Origin: Unio delphinus
Taxonomy: Eukaryota > Mollusca > Bivalvia > Unionida > Unionidae
DNA: 64,000 nt
NCBI GenBank assembly: GCA_029339505.1
Contig: JAQISU010001239.1
Coordinates: forward strand, 9,141,501-9,205,500
Direction of reading: 5' to 3'
Shown here in pieces: positions 38,183 to 49,543 of this stretch (its first letter is position 1; every line of letters starts with the position of its first letter). Under the pieces are notes generated by a model, which saw nothing but the letters and a program-made list of their open reading frames with translations, was not told where the DNA came from and searched no databases. The translations under genes and the position numbers were made by a program.

Positions 38183-39639
38183 TACACCACTCTCTCAATA
38201 ACTCGCCCCCTGATAACTTGTAAACCTGCTTATAACGCGGGGTCCAGCGTGGATCCCATTTAAACCAGAAAATACCCCCAAAATTGATCCCTGTTTGTTG
38301 AACTTAAACAAAATCGTGATCAATATTGGTACTGGAAGCTTTGATATATTGCTAGTTTTTATGTTCAAAACGGTAGATTGGACCTGGAAATTTTAATCAA
38401 CATTATCAAATATTAAATTTTAAATAGGTTATACAATTTGTTACATTTTCTTTTCAAATGATATTTCTTGTACAACACAATTAATGATGTGTAAGGAAAT
38501 TTCGTTCAAAGCAAAAGTCACACGCTGAGTAGAGGTAGTAATTTCATAAATAAATACAAATTAAATAAATTTTTTATCAATTTAAATTTTTAGTTCTAGT
38601 TCTATGTCTGTGAGCATTTCTCTGATAACCTAATTAAGTGCCAACTGTGTTTTGACAACTTCCTTGTGGAAGTATTTGTTGTATTATTGCAATGAATTAA
38701 AAGAGGGCCTCCTTTGTATTATCACGTTAATTATGTCTTTTGAATCAAAGGACCTGGAATAAAAAAAGTTAAAAGGCACAAAAATCCAACGAACTTAAGA
38801 TCTACTGACGTTGGTCATATGTCGGGTGAACTCACTTTATTTAATCAATCGAACACTGTTATAAATGTTATTGTGTATGTAACATAAACTACCTTAAATT
38901 AACCGACTCTTTCATAAATAAACAAAGATAGCAAGGCATCCAAGCAAAATGAATACTTCGTAAAAATAAAGAGCTTGATTTCACAGATACGGACCATTAT
39001 TGCTCAAGCAAGTTTCAGATAATTCTTGAACTGGCACTTAGAGATATACTCAAAGATGACAAGTTTCATTATTACAACCAATGAAATCATGACATCAATA
39101 TTGTATTAATTAAACAATACAAAAATAGAGTTTCGATATAGACAAAAGACTCATGAAATAAACGTCGCTTGTTTTTAGAAAAAGGAATTTTCTTTTGGTG
39201 GTGTATCAACATATAGTTTAGTTCCCTGCTATGTGGACTCACAATTTGGCAGGATATTATTAAACAACACTACTGGAACCAAATTCATCAAGAAAGATTT
39301 TTCGTGTACATATGATAGTTGTTGAAACCAGTTAGAATGATCTTTCACATGTTGGACATTTTGAAAATACATGTTATTTAAACAGAATGATAAACAACTT
39401 CATTAGAAAAAGTGCATTATTAAAAATTATTATTAATGTGATTGTAACACGAGGATTCAGTCATTAAACAGCCCAGTTCCCCAATGCTGCCACCCTCTTC
39501 CCTCTTCCCCCCACCTTGTCTCGATGTTAAATCTACTTTTTTTTCATTTTTGGAGGTCTCACGGTAACTCTTGCCTAGCTTAATGTGTGGTCAGTGTTTT
39601 TGGACCCCATTGTGTGAGAGTTATTGAGGTAGAGGTGTA
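38183..39639. mobile_element. DNA transposon, TA-flanked, non-autonomous
   Basis: The ends are inverted: CACCACTCTCTCAATAACTC on the left and GAGAGTTATTGAGGTAGAGG on the right, each bordered by TA. The family resemblance is to pogo/Tigger-type elements. I see no transposase frame. A second, truncated copy lies at 3,973-4,830. Confidence 0.7.
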
Positions 39640-39654
39640 ATAGGATTCATTGTA

Positions 39655-39905
39655 AAAGTGTGGTCAGTCATTCATAGCAATCAGTTTTATTGTAAAAGAA
39701 AATGTGGCCAGTCAACAATAGTAATAGGTTTCATTGTCCAATTGTCATTCATAGTTATAGGTTTTATTGTAGCAATGTGGCCAATTCATCTGCTCTAGTA
39801 AGTGCCATTATGAAGGAGAAAAATATGTGCCCAGTCATTAATAGTAATAAGTTTAATTGTATAAACAAACCGATGGCCAGTTATTGATAGTAACAGATTT
39901 TATAG
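39655..39905. repeat. Degenerate ~45-bp tandem repeat, about 5 units
   Basis: Units of the type ATGTGGCCAGTCAnTnATAG, TAATAGGTTTnATTGTA. It begins right beside the DNA transposon end. Confidence 0.75.
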
Positions 39906-39974
39906 CTTAATGTGATTTCATTTATTATCGTTTGTATCATTTTTCATGATTTTTTTTATAAAATATTTTTTTGA

Positions 39975-40128
39975 CAGGACTTATATTCATGGATTGGAAA
40001 AGGGTCTCTTTTGTTTTAACAGAATGGTCCTTGTTCATGATTATAAGTGGTCCTTTGTTTTGACAGAAGGGTTATTCACGAGTTGTGAAGGGATCCCTTT
40101 GCTTTTACAGAAGGATTATTGTTCATGA
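39975..40128. repeat. Short tandem repeat, 3 units of about 55 bp
   Basis: Units share TTnTTTTnACAGAAnGnTnnTTnTTCATGA and GGnnCCTTTGnTTT. Confidence 0.65.
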
Positions 40129-40319
40129 AAAAAAAAAGAAAGCTGTAAAAGCATAATACATGAAATATTTATCAAGCTATATTTCATAACCTCAAAACAT
40201 TGCTTCAGTTTTATTTATGATTATAGTGAAGTAAAATTAATTAAAAAGTTACAAAATATCACAGTTGGTGTGTTAAATACAGTATATAACTGTTAAAAAT
40301 ACAAAACTGTTCAATAGTT

Positions 40320-40424
<105 letters not shown>

Positions 40425-40794
40425 CAGACAGCAAAACTCCTACATGTACAAAGAATCCTTATGAATAAAACAATGGAAAAAATGCCTACCCAGCAGGCAT
40501 CTATAAATTAATATGAAAATACTCTAATACTGATTAGTTACATTATACTGGATTTAACATAATACTATAATCATGTACAGGTGATGTTCAATTTATGACA
40601 ATTCAGTTTAGGTGTTTTAATTGTAATACTATTTATAATGAAATAAATTCAATTTTAGCCACTGTGCTCATTTTCATAACGTGGCTGGCACCATGTGCTG
40701 TGACACACACCACACATCCATGCATTGACATTACTTTCAATTTACGCCAATTTTGATTTACACAACTACCTCATGAATGCTTTTGTCATATTAA

Positions 40795-40957
40795 ACAAAG
40801 ATCACCTGTACTGTTTACACATCTACTGTCATATTGGATTGGTAAATATAAAAACAGTCCAAAATAAATGCATAAAAAACAAACATCATCAGTACTGTTT
40901 ACACATTTACTGTCAGATCGGATCGATAAATATAAAAAGTCTAAAATAAGAGCATAC
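40795..40957. repeat. ~85-bp tandem duplication
   Basis: Two units share GTACTGTTTACACATnTACTGTCA, followed by AAATATAAAAA and AGTCnAAAATAA. Confidence 0.8.
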
Positions 40958-40959
40958 AA

Positions 40960-41701
40960 ATCGGCTGAGAAACTAGAACTGTCTCATACTTCTAAGTTTA
41001 ATGAGATTTATTATGTGGATATGTCACCACTTATTTTTAAATTTTGTAACACTGTATTGTATTTTGTGAAGTCGAGTTGTGATACTTGTTGAATTTTGCT
41101 GATGTAATCCTTCTGTGAACTCGAAACAACAGCATGCATGCAATATTGAATTACATTACTGGGACCTTATTTCCATTACACTGCATGCATGATCTGATTT
41201 TATTTCCAGTCATTCCTCTTTTCTGAACTTTTAGCTGTACATTTTATCACATTAAAACCCGTCTTTTATGATCACTGCCATGAAAGACCTACTTGCTTCA
41301 AAGACCCCATTCTCACACTAATTAAACATATTATACATTCTAAACTCTAAATAGAACCAATTTTTATTGGCAAAAGGTGTGGCATCTCAAGACAGATTCT
41401 TATGTATTATTTTTGAAGAATTTTTTTTATAAAAGTCAAATATTCATGGAATGAGACAATTCTGGTAGGCGTAGATAGAGAGGCCCACGGCTATCAAAAT
41501 AGGTAAATGATGGCAGATCAGTGAAAATCCAATAATTAACCTTTTATTTTGATGGGTTTCCCATGAACCAGAATAATAAAAATTACACCACTATCTTGCT
41601 TTATTTCCATTCTTTGTCTCTGGAAAATTTTATTATTTTCCCTTTACAAGTAAAATAATTAGGATGAGTTTTAAATAGGTACTCAGCTGTTTTGTTTTCA
41701 G
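40960..41701. other. No gene supported
   Basis: AT-rich DNA upstream of the first recognisable exon of the host gene. Its promoter or earlier exons could lie here but I see no clear signal. Confidence 0.45.
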
Positions 41702-41911
41702 TCACAGCGACTGTCCATTGCGGCCGGGTCAGTGACGTGCTAATGCACGGTATTGATGATTCGCATTTCTTTAACAACGGACAATTTGATTCGCTCTGTG
41801 CTTGGAGGTGTGTTAATTTTAACCAATCAACATTGGTTCAATGTATAGCTGATGTTATGACCTTTCTCCCAGTATTCGCACTACGAAAAACTAGCAAGAA
41901 CAAAGGAATGG
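41702..41911 (+). CDS. Host gene, exon A (unrecognised family)
   Basis: The exon has a TTTTCAG acceptor and a GTAAGT donor and is open throughout. It joins in phase (GG + AT) to 42,701. The encoded segment starts VTATVHCGRVSDVLMHGIDD and contains several Cys. I do not recognise a domain. Membership in the same gene as the coiled-coil exon is inferred only from phase and order. Confidence 0.5.
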
Positions 41912-42700
41912 GTAAGTTTTTTTTCTTTTAACTCCCGTATTTCTGAATATTTTAAGGAGTGCGCTGCCAGATAGATAAAACTCTTCTTTCTGCATTGAAT
42001 GACCTCAAAATCACGTTTTTTGCAAGCATTAATATGCCGCACTTCGAATTATACATTTCAAAATTATCGGGCGCCCAGAGTAAAATGGCCGCTATGGCTC
42101 ATCACATGTTTTCGGTAGGTCAGTAATATTAGATTGCAACCTTACTCATTCTCCCAGAGTATTTAATTCAGCATGCATTCAATTGAAACAATAATAAGAA
42201 ATCATACAAAGTATGTTAATAATGACGTTGTTGTTTCTAAACTTTAACTGGAGATGCGACATTATGGGAAAATGCAATACACGTTTCACAATAAATTGCT
42301 ATAATATAGTCATAACCATGAATAATCAATCTGAACGAAGGTTCTTCTCTTTTTATTATGATATTTACTGTCAATTTAATGAATATAACCAATGAATTTT
42401 CAGTGAGTATGATGTAAACAAAATTAAAAATTTCCTTGTATTTATAGCATTTGCAATTATAATAATTATAAGGACTTGGCAATTGTCCCCAACCCAGGCC
42501 ATAATTTTTACTTAAGGGGCTAAATTAATGTTTAAGCCTTTAGAAATTGAAGAAAAATATGAATATTTACATCAGTTTCTGACATGCATAAATTCATTTA
42601 TCGATTAAACTCAAAGGACACTTTAAACATGTTTGATAAAAAGTTTATATTTATTAATTACATACAGTTGAATATATTTTTGAGCTAAATTTTCTTTCAG
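41912..42700. other. Intron between host-gene exons A and B
   Basis: GTAAGT at 41,912 to TTTCTTTCAG ending at 42,700. AT-rich, with no coding signal inside. Confidence 0.55.
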
Positions 42701-45143
42701 ATGTGTATATACAACTAGTATTTCTAGAAGGCGATATTCGATTTGAAGACTCGAGTCATCCGATTCCAAACTGGCCATTCCAGTCTTTGGAAAGTTTGCA
42801 GGCACTTGATCAACCTGCATCATCTGGAACCTTGAGTTATTTTAATAACCTAACAACTGGTTAATTTCTTTGCATTATACATACCGCCAAAAATTTTGAA
42901 GCATATAACCTCACTGTCAAGAAGGAATCAACATGTGGGACGTTGTGGTATGAAATCATGACAATGTGGCTTTGTCACTTCACAAATTCTCTGCTAGAAT
43001 GCAATGCTCTGCGTGCTTTGTATAACAGGCGTCACAAGCGTTTTGTAGAATTACAGAAGAGGTTCCATGTTCGTGGTGACAGTAGAGTAAAGGATGATAT
43101 GTTTTTGTTTCTGAATTCGAAACTAGTTCTTCCAAAAAAGAAGAATGTACTTTACGATTCACAGCAAAGTTTTGAGATTTTAAATAATGTTCCCAAGATG
43201 GAAGGAGTGTCAAGGTCAGCTGCAGCAAAAAACAACAGCTTTAATGAAGTATTACTTGAAAAAAATAAACTCAAGAAAATAAGCACTGCACAGGCTACTG
43301 TTTTGAAGAAGAAAACTGCTGCACTTTGCACTGTTGGGCAAGAAAATAAACAGTTGAGAAATTTAGTGAACGAGCAAAGCAGGCAGCTGAAAATGATTGG
43401 ACCTGAGTCAAAGAGTAGTAAAAAAGAAGTTGACAAACTCAGGGCAAGGAACAAACTTTTAAATCAGAAAACAAGGGTGCTGAGGGATTTAACAATCAAG
43501 TTGAAGTTTCAGCAGCATAAAATGGACACTGTAAATACAGAAATGTCCAGATTAACAAAGGAAGCTTCTGATGCTTTGGAGGGCTTTGATGAAAAAGAAA
43601 ACGAGAGAATCAAAATGGAGAAAAAGTTGACTCATGTGAAAAAAGTTCTTCATAACACGAAAAAGAAAGTTCAGAGACGTAATATAAATATTTGTGAGCT
43701 GCATGAAAAAGTTGAAGCTGCAAGAAATAAGTTTGAAACTGACAAGAATTCAATTGAATTGTATTTTACCTGAATTGCTGACAGTTTAAAAATTCTTCAC
43801 AAACTTTCAGTTGACAGTCTCAATCAAAGGTTAGAGGAAATGAAGCAGTTAGAGACAAAAAAGGGAGGGATCTACAAGGGAGAAGTTCGTCTTTTGTATT
43901 ATGATTTGTTAACAAAAGGTGTATCTGCAAATACAGTGCAGTCTGTTGTAAAAACAGTTTTAGAAAATATGACACATTATGACACCAGCAACTTGACACT
44001 GCCAAGTAGAAATACAGCCCAAAGAATGGTGTCAGAGGCAGGGGCTTTAGTAAAAATTAGAACAGCATATGAACTGAGCCGTGAAAAGTCCACATTGTGT
44101 CACCAGTCTGATGGAACAACTAAGCATCTAATTCACTGGGGTACTCATGCTATAAAACTTTTACCAACTGATGATCCACAGAATCCCAAATTTTTTACAC
44201 TAACTGTTAGTCCAGTAACTTCAGGAAAGGCTGATGACACAGTTAAGCAACTGCAAGAACAGTTCACAGAACTCCATAACATTGCTGATCAACTGGACCT
44301 GGATCACAATGATTTAACCTATTCATTTATGCGAATCAATGGCAGAATGTCAGACCATGCAGCAAATGAGAAAAAAGTAACACGATTGATTCAGGAAAAG
44401 AATGAAGAGTTGAAAGCAGAGAGTGAAGATGCATCAGTATATGAAACCAATGTGTATGCTTTTACTTGTGCAGCCCACAAAGTAAACAATATGGCCATTG
44501 CTATGACTGATCTTAGTGCAAAATATCTGTATTTGTGCAAGAACAACACCAATGAAAGAGGTATGGTTGGTGCAAGAAAACACATTTATGAAAGCAACAA
44601 GCTTCTATGTGAGCACAGTAGAAAAGAATATGGACTAGGAAATGATTTCAAAGCATATTCTCTTTGCAGTGAACAAGATGCTGGATCGGAACTGTTCAGA
44701 CCAATCGTAGGAAACTGCTACCTTATATTTCTGCAGAATGCAATTCCAACACTTGCGGCACTCGACATGGATTTAATGTTTCATTGAGGACATAAAAGAT
44801 GCAAAAGACAGCCCAGGCCTGAATAGACTAGAATACTCTGTTCAACAAGGATGCTTGAACCACAATGTTCAAGCTGAGGAGATTGCCTTTAGCCTGTTCT
44901 ACTATTACCTTTGTGCTCCCTTACTTCAGAAGGCAAAGTCAGTGAAATCTCCTTTGGAGATGAATGAATATTATGCTTCAGCTGTTGGAAAGTTAGGAAA
45001 TTGGTGCATAGATCCATCTGGACTTGTTGCTGGAAATGATCTGCTTTGGGAGGGGGCCATGGGCCCTTACATATACCAACCATATATGACAGTCATCCAC
45101 CAGATGGCACAGAGTTCTGATCTGGTACTGGATATTATCAAAG
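42701..45143 (+). pseudogene. Host gene, large coding exon: coiled coil plus transposase-like core, broken
   Basis: One long exon runs from a CTTTCAG acceptor to an AAAG/GTATGC donor. It carries an acidic start, a Lys/Glu-rich coiled coil (about 43,080-43,770) and a conserved-looking core with SDGTTKHLIHWG, MSDHAANEKKV and FTCAAHKVNNMA. The invariant Asp residues and the C-H pair recall DDE-type transposase relics, and the layout resembles a multicopy family seen in molluscs and cnidarians. I cannot name it. Three lesions break the frame: TAA at 42,862, TGA at 43,771 and a one-base shift near 44,780. The frame resumes through EDIKDAKDSPGLNRL to the donor. Confidence 0.6.
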
Positions 45144-45367
45144 GTATGCTATTCTGATTTATTAAATTGTTGATAATTAAACACTTTCATAAATTTGATT
45201 TATTTTCATTGTATAGATTGATATGTATAAATAGTAAATCACTACTATGGATTTTACAGTAAAAACTTTAAAAGAAACATCTTGTCAATTTTGTCCAAGT
45301 CCATAAATCCATAAATAAGACAATTAGGGTACTTTTGTTCTTGTACAAGTGTTTATTTTCTTTTCAG

Positions 45368-45527
45368 TTATGGCAAAAGCTGGACAGGAAAAACTGCGAA
45401 GTCATGCAGAGGAACACCTTGATGGTGGTTTATATACAGTACCAACTCCTGCTATGGTGAAAGCTGCCAATACCATTGGAGACACAACAAATGATAGGAT
45501 TGAGAGTTTGTTTGGAATGTTAGATAG
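45368..45527 (+). CDS. Host gene, third exon
   Basis: It has a TTTTCAG acceptor and an ATAG/GTAATA donor, and its phases fit both neighbours. It encodes AKAGQEKLRSHAEEHLDGGL, then YTVPTPAM, and TNDRIESLFGMLDR. The H-L-x-G-G-x-Y and N-D-R-x-E-S-x-F-G-x-L-D-R pattern resembles the C-terminal half of the same unnamed invertebrate family. Confidence 0.7.
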
Positions 45528-45749
45528 GTAATACATTTCAAATGTTACTTTAATCTTTTCTAAGACACTAAAATGCCAACATTTTTTGATGAAAATTAAT
45601 ACCCCTGAAAATGCAGAGTGGATATTAAATACATTTTTAAATATCATATGAAAATGAAGTTTAGTAAAATGTAAAGAATTAAGGTTATGCTGGCTGAAGA
45701 TATTTCGTCATTTTCAGAAGAAACAAATATATGAAGTAATTTTAAAATA

Positions 45750-46869
45750 CTGTAGTATCATTTATTTTCGTTGGGCTCAATTTTCGTGGTTTTTTAAAAT
45801 AAGGCATTTTCGTGGGGACGTAAATTCGTGGTTTTGCCTGTCAAATTTTGCATATTATAAGGTAGTTAATTTCATGGTTTAACCTCTACAAGTAGATAAT
45901 GTCATCATTCCATACGTGAACAAAACACGTGACCGGCTGCCCCTTGCGCAATGCAACCAGCAAGCAGTGGCAATATCTGATGTGTTTAGAGCCCACCAAA
46001 ATGCGAAAATGCTAACTAAATTGAAAGAAAGTGGAATCACTCCTTTATTTGTGCCTGCCTCTTGTACAGACCAGCTTCAACCACTAGACCTGACCGTAAA
46101 TAAAGAATACAAAGAAGAACTAAAGATACACTTCCACGAGTGGTATGCTAAATAGGTCACGGACATAAGTACGGAATAAGAAGGTTTCGATCAGTGCAGA
46201 GTAGTAGTAAACCTTGCAACCTCGTTAATAAAACCAATTCACGCTAAATGGATAATTGCAACTCACGCGACACTGAGTGAGCGATCGGACCTAATTATGA
46301 AAGGTTTCGAGAAAGCTGGACTTGTTTAATTTAGGAATTATTTACCCGAGAAACATTTATAAGTACCATGACACTTGATTGACACGATGTTGAAACAGTG
46401 GCTTTGTCCAACAATCTGTGCAGTGTGAGCTTTAATAATCTGCTTTAGTGTTTCAAGAAATAATTTTTTTTACAGGATTGTTGTTCAATTGGATTTAAAA
46501 TGTATGGATAAAATGAAATGTGCTTTCAGAAGGATTTGAATGTTTAAACAACAACTGCACTAGATTGAAGGATCGACTTGAATAAGTATTAAATCTAATT
46601 TTCATATACAGTTATTTTGTATTACTAGTATTTTTTCTTTCTTTCTTTCTGTTTAGTATTACTATTGTTTGAATATGTTATGCTTTTTCTATATTTTCTC
46701 TCTATTCTTACTTAAATGAAACACTGTAAAAAAAAAAAAAACGGGTCGGGACATGGGGGGGATCATAAACCTATGTGGCTGATTTTTCGTTGGGGATTTA
46801 AATTCGTGGTTTGTGGCAACCACGAAAACCACGAAAATTGATCCCCCACGAATATTGATGATACTACAG
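45750..46869 (+). mobile_element. pogo-like DNA transposon in the host-gene intron
   Basis: The terminal repeats begin CTGTAGTATCAT and contain TCAATTTTCGTGGTTTT on both sides in inverted orientation. TA duplications lie at 45,748-45,749 and 46,870-46,871. The element is 1,120 bp and encloses a broken DDE transposase fragment, so it is an internally deleted copy. The host intron runs from 45,528 to 46,897, and the element occupies most of it. Confidence 0.85.
45901..46329 (+). pseudogene. pogo/Tigger-type DDE transposase, C-terminal fragment
   Basis: A single frame of 143 codons reads through two stops (TAG 46,153 and TAA 46,177). It contains LFVPASCTDQLQPLDLTVNK, the signature around the third catalytic Asp in DDE_1 transposases of the pogo/jerky group, and later KPIHAKWIIATHATLSERSD. 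The N-terminal DNA-binding domains and first two Asp residues are missing. Confidence 0.85.
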
Positions 46870-46897
46870 TAATTTAAAAAAAAACTTCTTGTTTCAG

Positions 46898-47449
46898 ACA
46901 AATGATGATTGCACCAGCAATGAATCCTGTGATTGTGGCCTCCCTTATTGCTGCCAAGCAAGATAAACCAGTTGAATGGATCAAGAGTGCCAAGATACCA
47001 CTGGAGAAGATTTGTGGTGTTGCTATGAAGTGTGCAAAGCTTGAGTGTGAAGAAGAAGGGACAAAGAATGAGCAAATCAAATGGCGATTTCTGGAAGGGA
47101 AGGTTGAGAGGGATGCAAAAATTAAAAAACGTAGACTAATGCGAGCTGAACAACTACGAAAACAGAAGGAGCAAATTTTAAAAGCAAAAACACACTTGTG
47201 TAGAGACCACAGACGTTTGAAAAATATGAACAAACAGCAACAGTTGGCACAAATTCGAATGTGGAGAGCAGTCAGTAGATTGTGTCATGTTGAAAATAAT
47301 GCTTGCATGAAAGGATTTACCAGTATGTCAAAGTCCCAACGAATTTCTTGTATAAAGCAAGTAATAATTAGGAATTACAAGCTAAACCTGAATACACTGA
47401 CAAAAATAGATGGTGTAAATCCTGCAGATGAAAGCGAATGGAATTCATC
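46898..47449 (+). CDS. Host gene, fourth exon, left part before the palindromic insertion
   Basis: The exon begins after a TTGTTTCAG acceptor and continues the third exon in phase (AG + A). It encodes a Lys/Arg/Glu-rich helical tail, for example KLECEEEGTKNEQIKW and RDAKIKKRRLMRAEQLRKQK. The frame stays open to the insertion of the palindromic element after ...EWNS at 47,449. Reading on into the element adds about 75 unrelated codons and a stop at 47,673. The natural continuation is at 62,660. Confidence 0.75.
47445..47449. repeat. Left target-site duplication, TCATC
   Basis: TCATC precedes the first base of the palindromic element and recurs at 62,660-62,664. A sixth T matches if the terminal base of the element is counted, so a 6-bp duplication (TTCATC) is also possible. 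Confidence 0.85.
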
Positions 47450-47666
47450 AGCAGCAGAGAGGGTGAACAGACCACGATTTCAAGCAAAAATAAGGCTTCC
47501 AGATAACGTTTCCGAACAAAAAATGGCCTACACACTACGTTTTCAGACAAAAAATAAGACTTCCAACAAAATCTCATTTAACCAAAAAAAAAGTCTCCAT
47601 TTTTGCAAAAACGGATATTTTACGATTTTGCTCGCAACGATGTGGTCATCCACCCTCTCTGCTGCT
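47450..47666. repeat. Terminal 217-bp foldback, left end
   Basis: The end begins AGCAGCAGAGAGGGTGAACA and 217 bp later returns as CCACCCTCTCTGCTGCT, its near-complement. The loop contains two related AAAAATAAGnCTTCCA segments around TGGCCTACACACTACG. The end can therefore fold on itself, as parvovirus or poxvirus termini do. Confidence 0.88.
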
Positions 47667-47754
47667 ACAGGTTAACAAAAAATAATAAATGATTTGATCC
47701 AGTCTTTATGATGAAAGTCTTTAGGACGAAAATCATTTGAAATTGCAAAGCAAT

Positions 47755-49161
47755 TTAGGATTTCACAAACAAACTAATCGCTAACACCTCTTCTTGTAAA
47801 TCAATCAGATTATTTGACTGGTCGGTGAGTTTGAAATTAATTCTGGTTAATGAATTATTATGGCATCGCATATAGACAGGATTAATTGGGTTTTCAATAA
47901 TTAGGAATCCTGGAGGAGCTGTTGGTGCAAATGAATAAAGAATATATCCTTGCTGAGCTTGATTTGATCGTTCGAGATTAATTTGATAGCTTCCTTCGAT
48001 AACATCACACACTAAATTAAGTGCAATCACTGAGGATATATTCACGTTGAACGGAGCGATATGCCTGCCGCCACCGTCTGGGTCATTATTGTGTGTCAGG
48101 ATAGTTCCTTGTAGTTGTGATGATGCTTTTTTCCACGTATCATGAATTATTTTAAAACCAACATCGATGGCATCACTGAGTTGTTTGTTTAGTTCTGGTA
48201 CGTTATATCCCGGTAGTTTGAATGTTGGAATATCATTCGGGGATAATCTATATTGTTTTGCGAATTCTACTTTCGATAAGGGATTATTGTCATCTAATAT
48301 AACTCGAATAATTTGTGAATTAAATGTTTCCATATCGTCGATAATTTTATTGCATGTTTCTACAACGCTGATAAATTCATCTCGGCTGAGAGAGCCGGAT
48401 TTAAGAGATGTTAACAACAGAGAAAAATCATTATTCATCGTTGTAAAATTTTTAATGATTTCAGGTTCGTCAACAACATAATATAACTCTATTCTATTCC
48501 CTATCATCTCGTATCTGGTTGATTTGTGTCTGATACTTAAAAAATCTCTAGTGGATTGATGATCTTTATAACTCTTTACTGGATTATCCGGTTTTATCAC
48601 GTCGGTGATATAATAATTTTTTTGTGGTTCTGTTACATCAACGGTTTTACTCTGGGGTGATAATTCAGGCCATCCTAACACTGTTCTTATTGAGCTGTTA
48701 TAGATGTCTACGACGTATCCTTCTGTGTTTATCTCAATTGCGGATGATAGCGTCGGTTCATGAACTGTTATAGCGATTTTTGATTCTTTTCCAGTGATTG
48801 ATTTTATTTTACGCTGAATTTCATTATTGATTTGTTCGATTTGGTACGACCCTGTTGGTAACGAAACAGTATCCCACGTTGGAGTACCGTCGGGTTTATT
48901 CTTGTACGAGAACACCAGTGAATTATTCGGTTGTTGACCACCAAATGGTTTTGATCTGATATTAGGCCAACTGTGGTATAATCGTAGTTTTGCTAGCGCT
49001 ATTTCACGCACTGGAATCGGAGAAGGGAAATTCACACTAAACTCGGGTTTCGTTGATGTTATTGATATCATGTTTGTTCGTACTGGGTTCATGTTCTCCA
49101 CTATTCGTTGAAGTAATTCCTGCGGTGTCGTCAATGACAGTGTCATCGTTATTATACTCAT
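47755..49161 (-). CDS. Penton-like (minor capsid) candidate, 468 aa, left arm
   Basis: Probably a single-jelly-roll vertex protein. Residues 35-70 have the pattern F-S-V-N-F-P-S-P-I-P then LAKLRLYHSWPNI. Residues 101-115 read LPTGSYQIEQINNEI, and 161-167 VLGWPEL. The C-terminus has an NPVYMRC block and NSLTRINFKL. The order (flat N-terminal strands, Y-x-x-W-x-N-I, G-x-Y with I/L-N-x-x-I, L-G-[WF], C-terminal strand with Asp) matches an unnamed protein common in invertebrate polinton/adintovirus-like elements that I take as penton-like. That link is from memory of the pattern. It starts 23 bp after the stop of the Cys/His-rich gene, so the two are probably co-transcribed. An ATG at residue 6 is a possible alternative start. 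A dead relative lies at 12,092-12,481. Confidence 0.6.
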   Translation of the reverse strand: MSIITMTLSLTTPQELLQRIVENMNPVRTNMISITSTKPEFSVNFPSPIPVREIALAKLRLYHSWPNIRSKPFGGQQPNNSLVFSYKNKPDGTPTWDTVSLPTGSYQIEQINNEIQRKIKSITGKESKIAITVHEPTLSSAIEINTEGYVVDIYNSSIRTVLGWPELSPQSKTVDVTEPQKNYYITDVIKPDNPVKSYKDHQSTRDFLSIRHKSTRYEMIGNRIELYYVVDEPEIIKNFTTMNNDFSLLLTSLKSGSLSRDEFISVVETCNKIIDDMETFNSQIIRVILDDNNPLSKVEFAKQYRLSPNDIPTFKLPGYNVPELNKQLSDAIDVGFKIIHDTWKKASSQLQGTILTHNNDPDGGGRHIAPFNVNISSVIALNLVCDVIEGSYQINLERSNQAQQGYILYSFAPTAPPGFLIIENPINPVYMRCHNNSLTRINFKLTDQSNNLIDLQEEVLAISLFVKS

Positions 49162-49184
49162 GATTTATATCCAACATAGAGCCA

Positions 49185-49490
49185 TCAAACTGACTTCGTT
49201 GAGGTTTTATCACGAAGAAAATCTTCTATGGTTGTTGGTGTCCGGGACATCTTTATGTCTTGATTGACAATTGACCGATATTGATGTCCTCCGCAATCAA
49301 TACACAACTGATATTTTCCTCTGACACCCTTGGAACAACCTCGACATGGTCGTGGACCATCCGATTTACCGAGTTTGGCAAACATTGTATGCGTTCCACA
49401 GAACTTCCCGTATGAGTTTTTCCCACACGGAATCACTGCTCGTTGCGGGATCCATGCGCATTTGTTTGTAGCGAGTTTACAAGATGGCAT
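49185..49490 (-). CDS. Small Cys/His-rich protein, 101 aa, left arm
   Basis: Function unknown. Metal binding is likely: Cys/His ligands are arranged as two groups, C4-x6-C11 with C22...C31GTH, and C49RGC52 with C63IDC66GGH. Basic residues between the groups suggest nucleic-acid binding. The start ATG at 49,490 lies 53 bp from the divergent primase-helicase start with only A/T-rich DNA between. It is the first gene of the leftward pair. I do not recognise a named family. Confidence 0.75.
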   Translation of the reverse strand: MPSCKLATNKCAWIPQRAVIPCGKNSYGKFCGTHTMFAKLGKSDGPRPCRGCSKGVRGKYQLCIDCGGHQYRSIVNQDIKMSRTPTTIEDFLRDKTSTKSV

Positions 49491-49543
49491 TGTATATAAA
49501 ATAATATTATTTTAATTAGACATTTAAATTATATATATATAAA
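49491..49543. promoter_or_regulatory. Divergent 53-bp AT-only promoter, left arm
   Basis: The gap between two opposite start codons is almost pure A/T. It holds ATATATATATAAA directly before the rightward ATG and TTTTATATACA directly before the leftward ATG. Such short leaders imply virus-style transcription or host initiation very close to the start codon. Confidence 0.6.

Noticed and set aside
47451..47675. Host reading frame running on into the element for about 75 codons
   Set aside because: It is a chance read-through into the terminal foldback. The natural exon continues at 62,660.
47755..49161. The 468-aa protein as a major capsid protein (double jelly roll)
   Set aside because: The motif order fits the smaller penton-like family better, and at 468 residues there is room for one jelly roll with an insertion. 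Only structure prediction could settle this.
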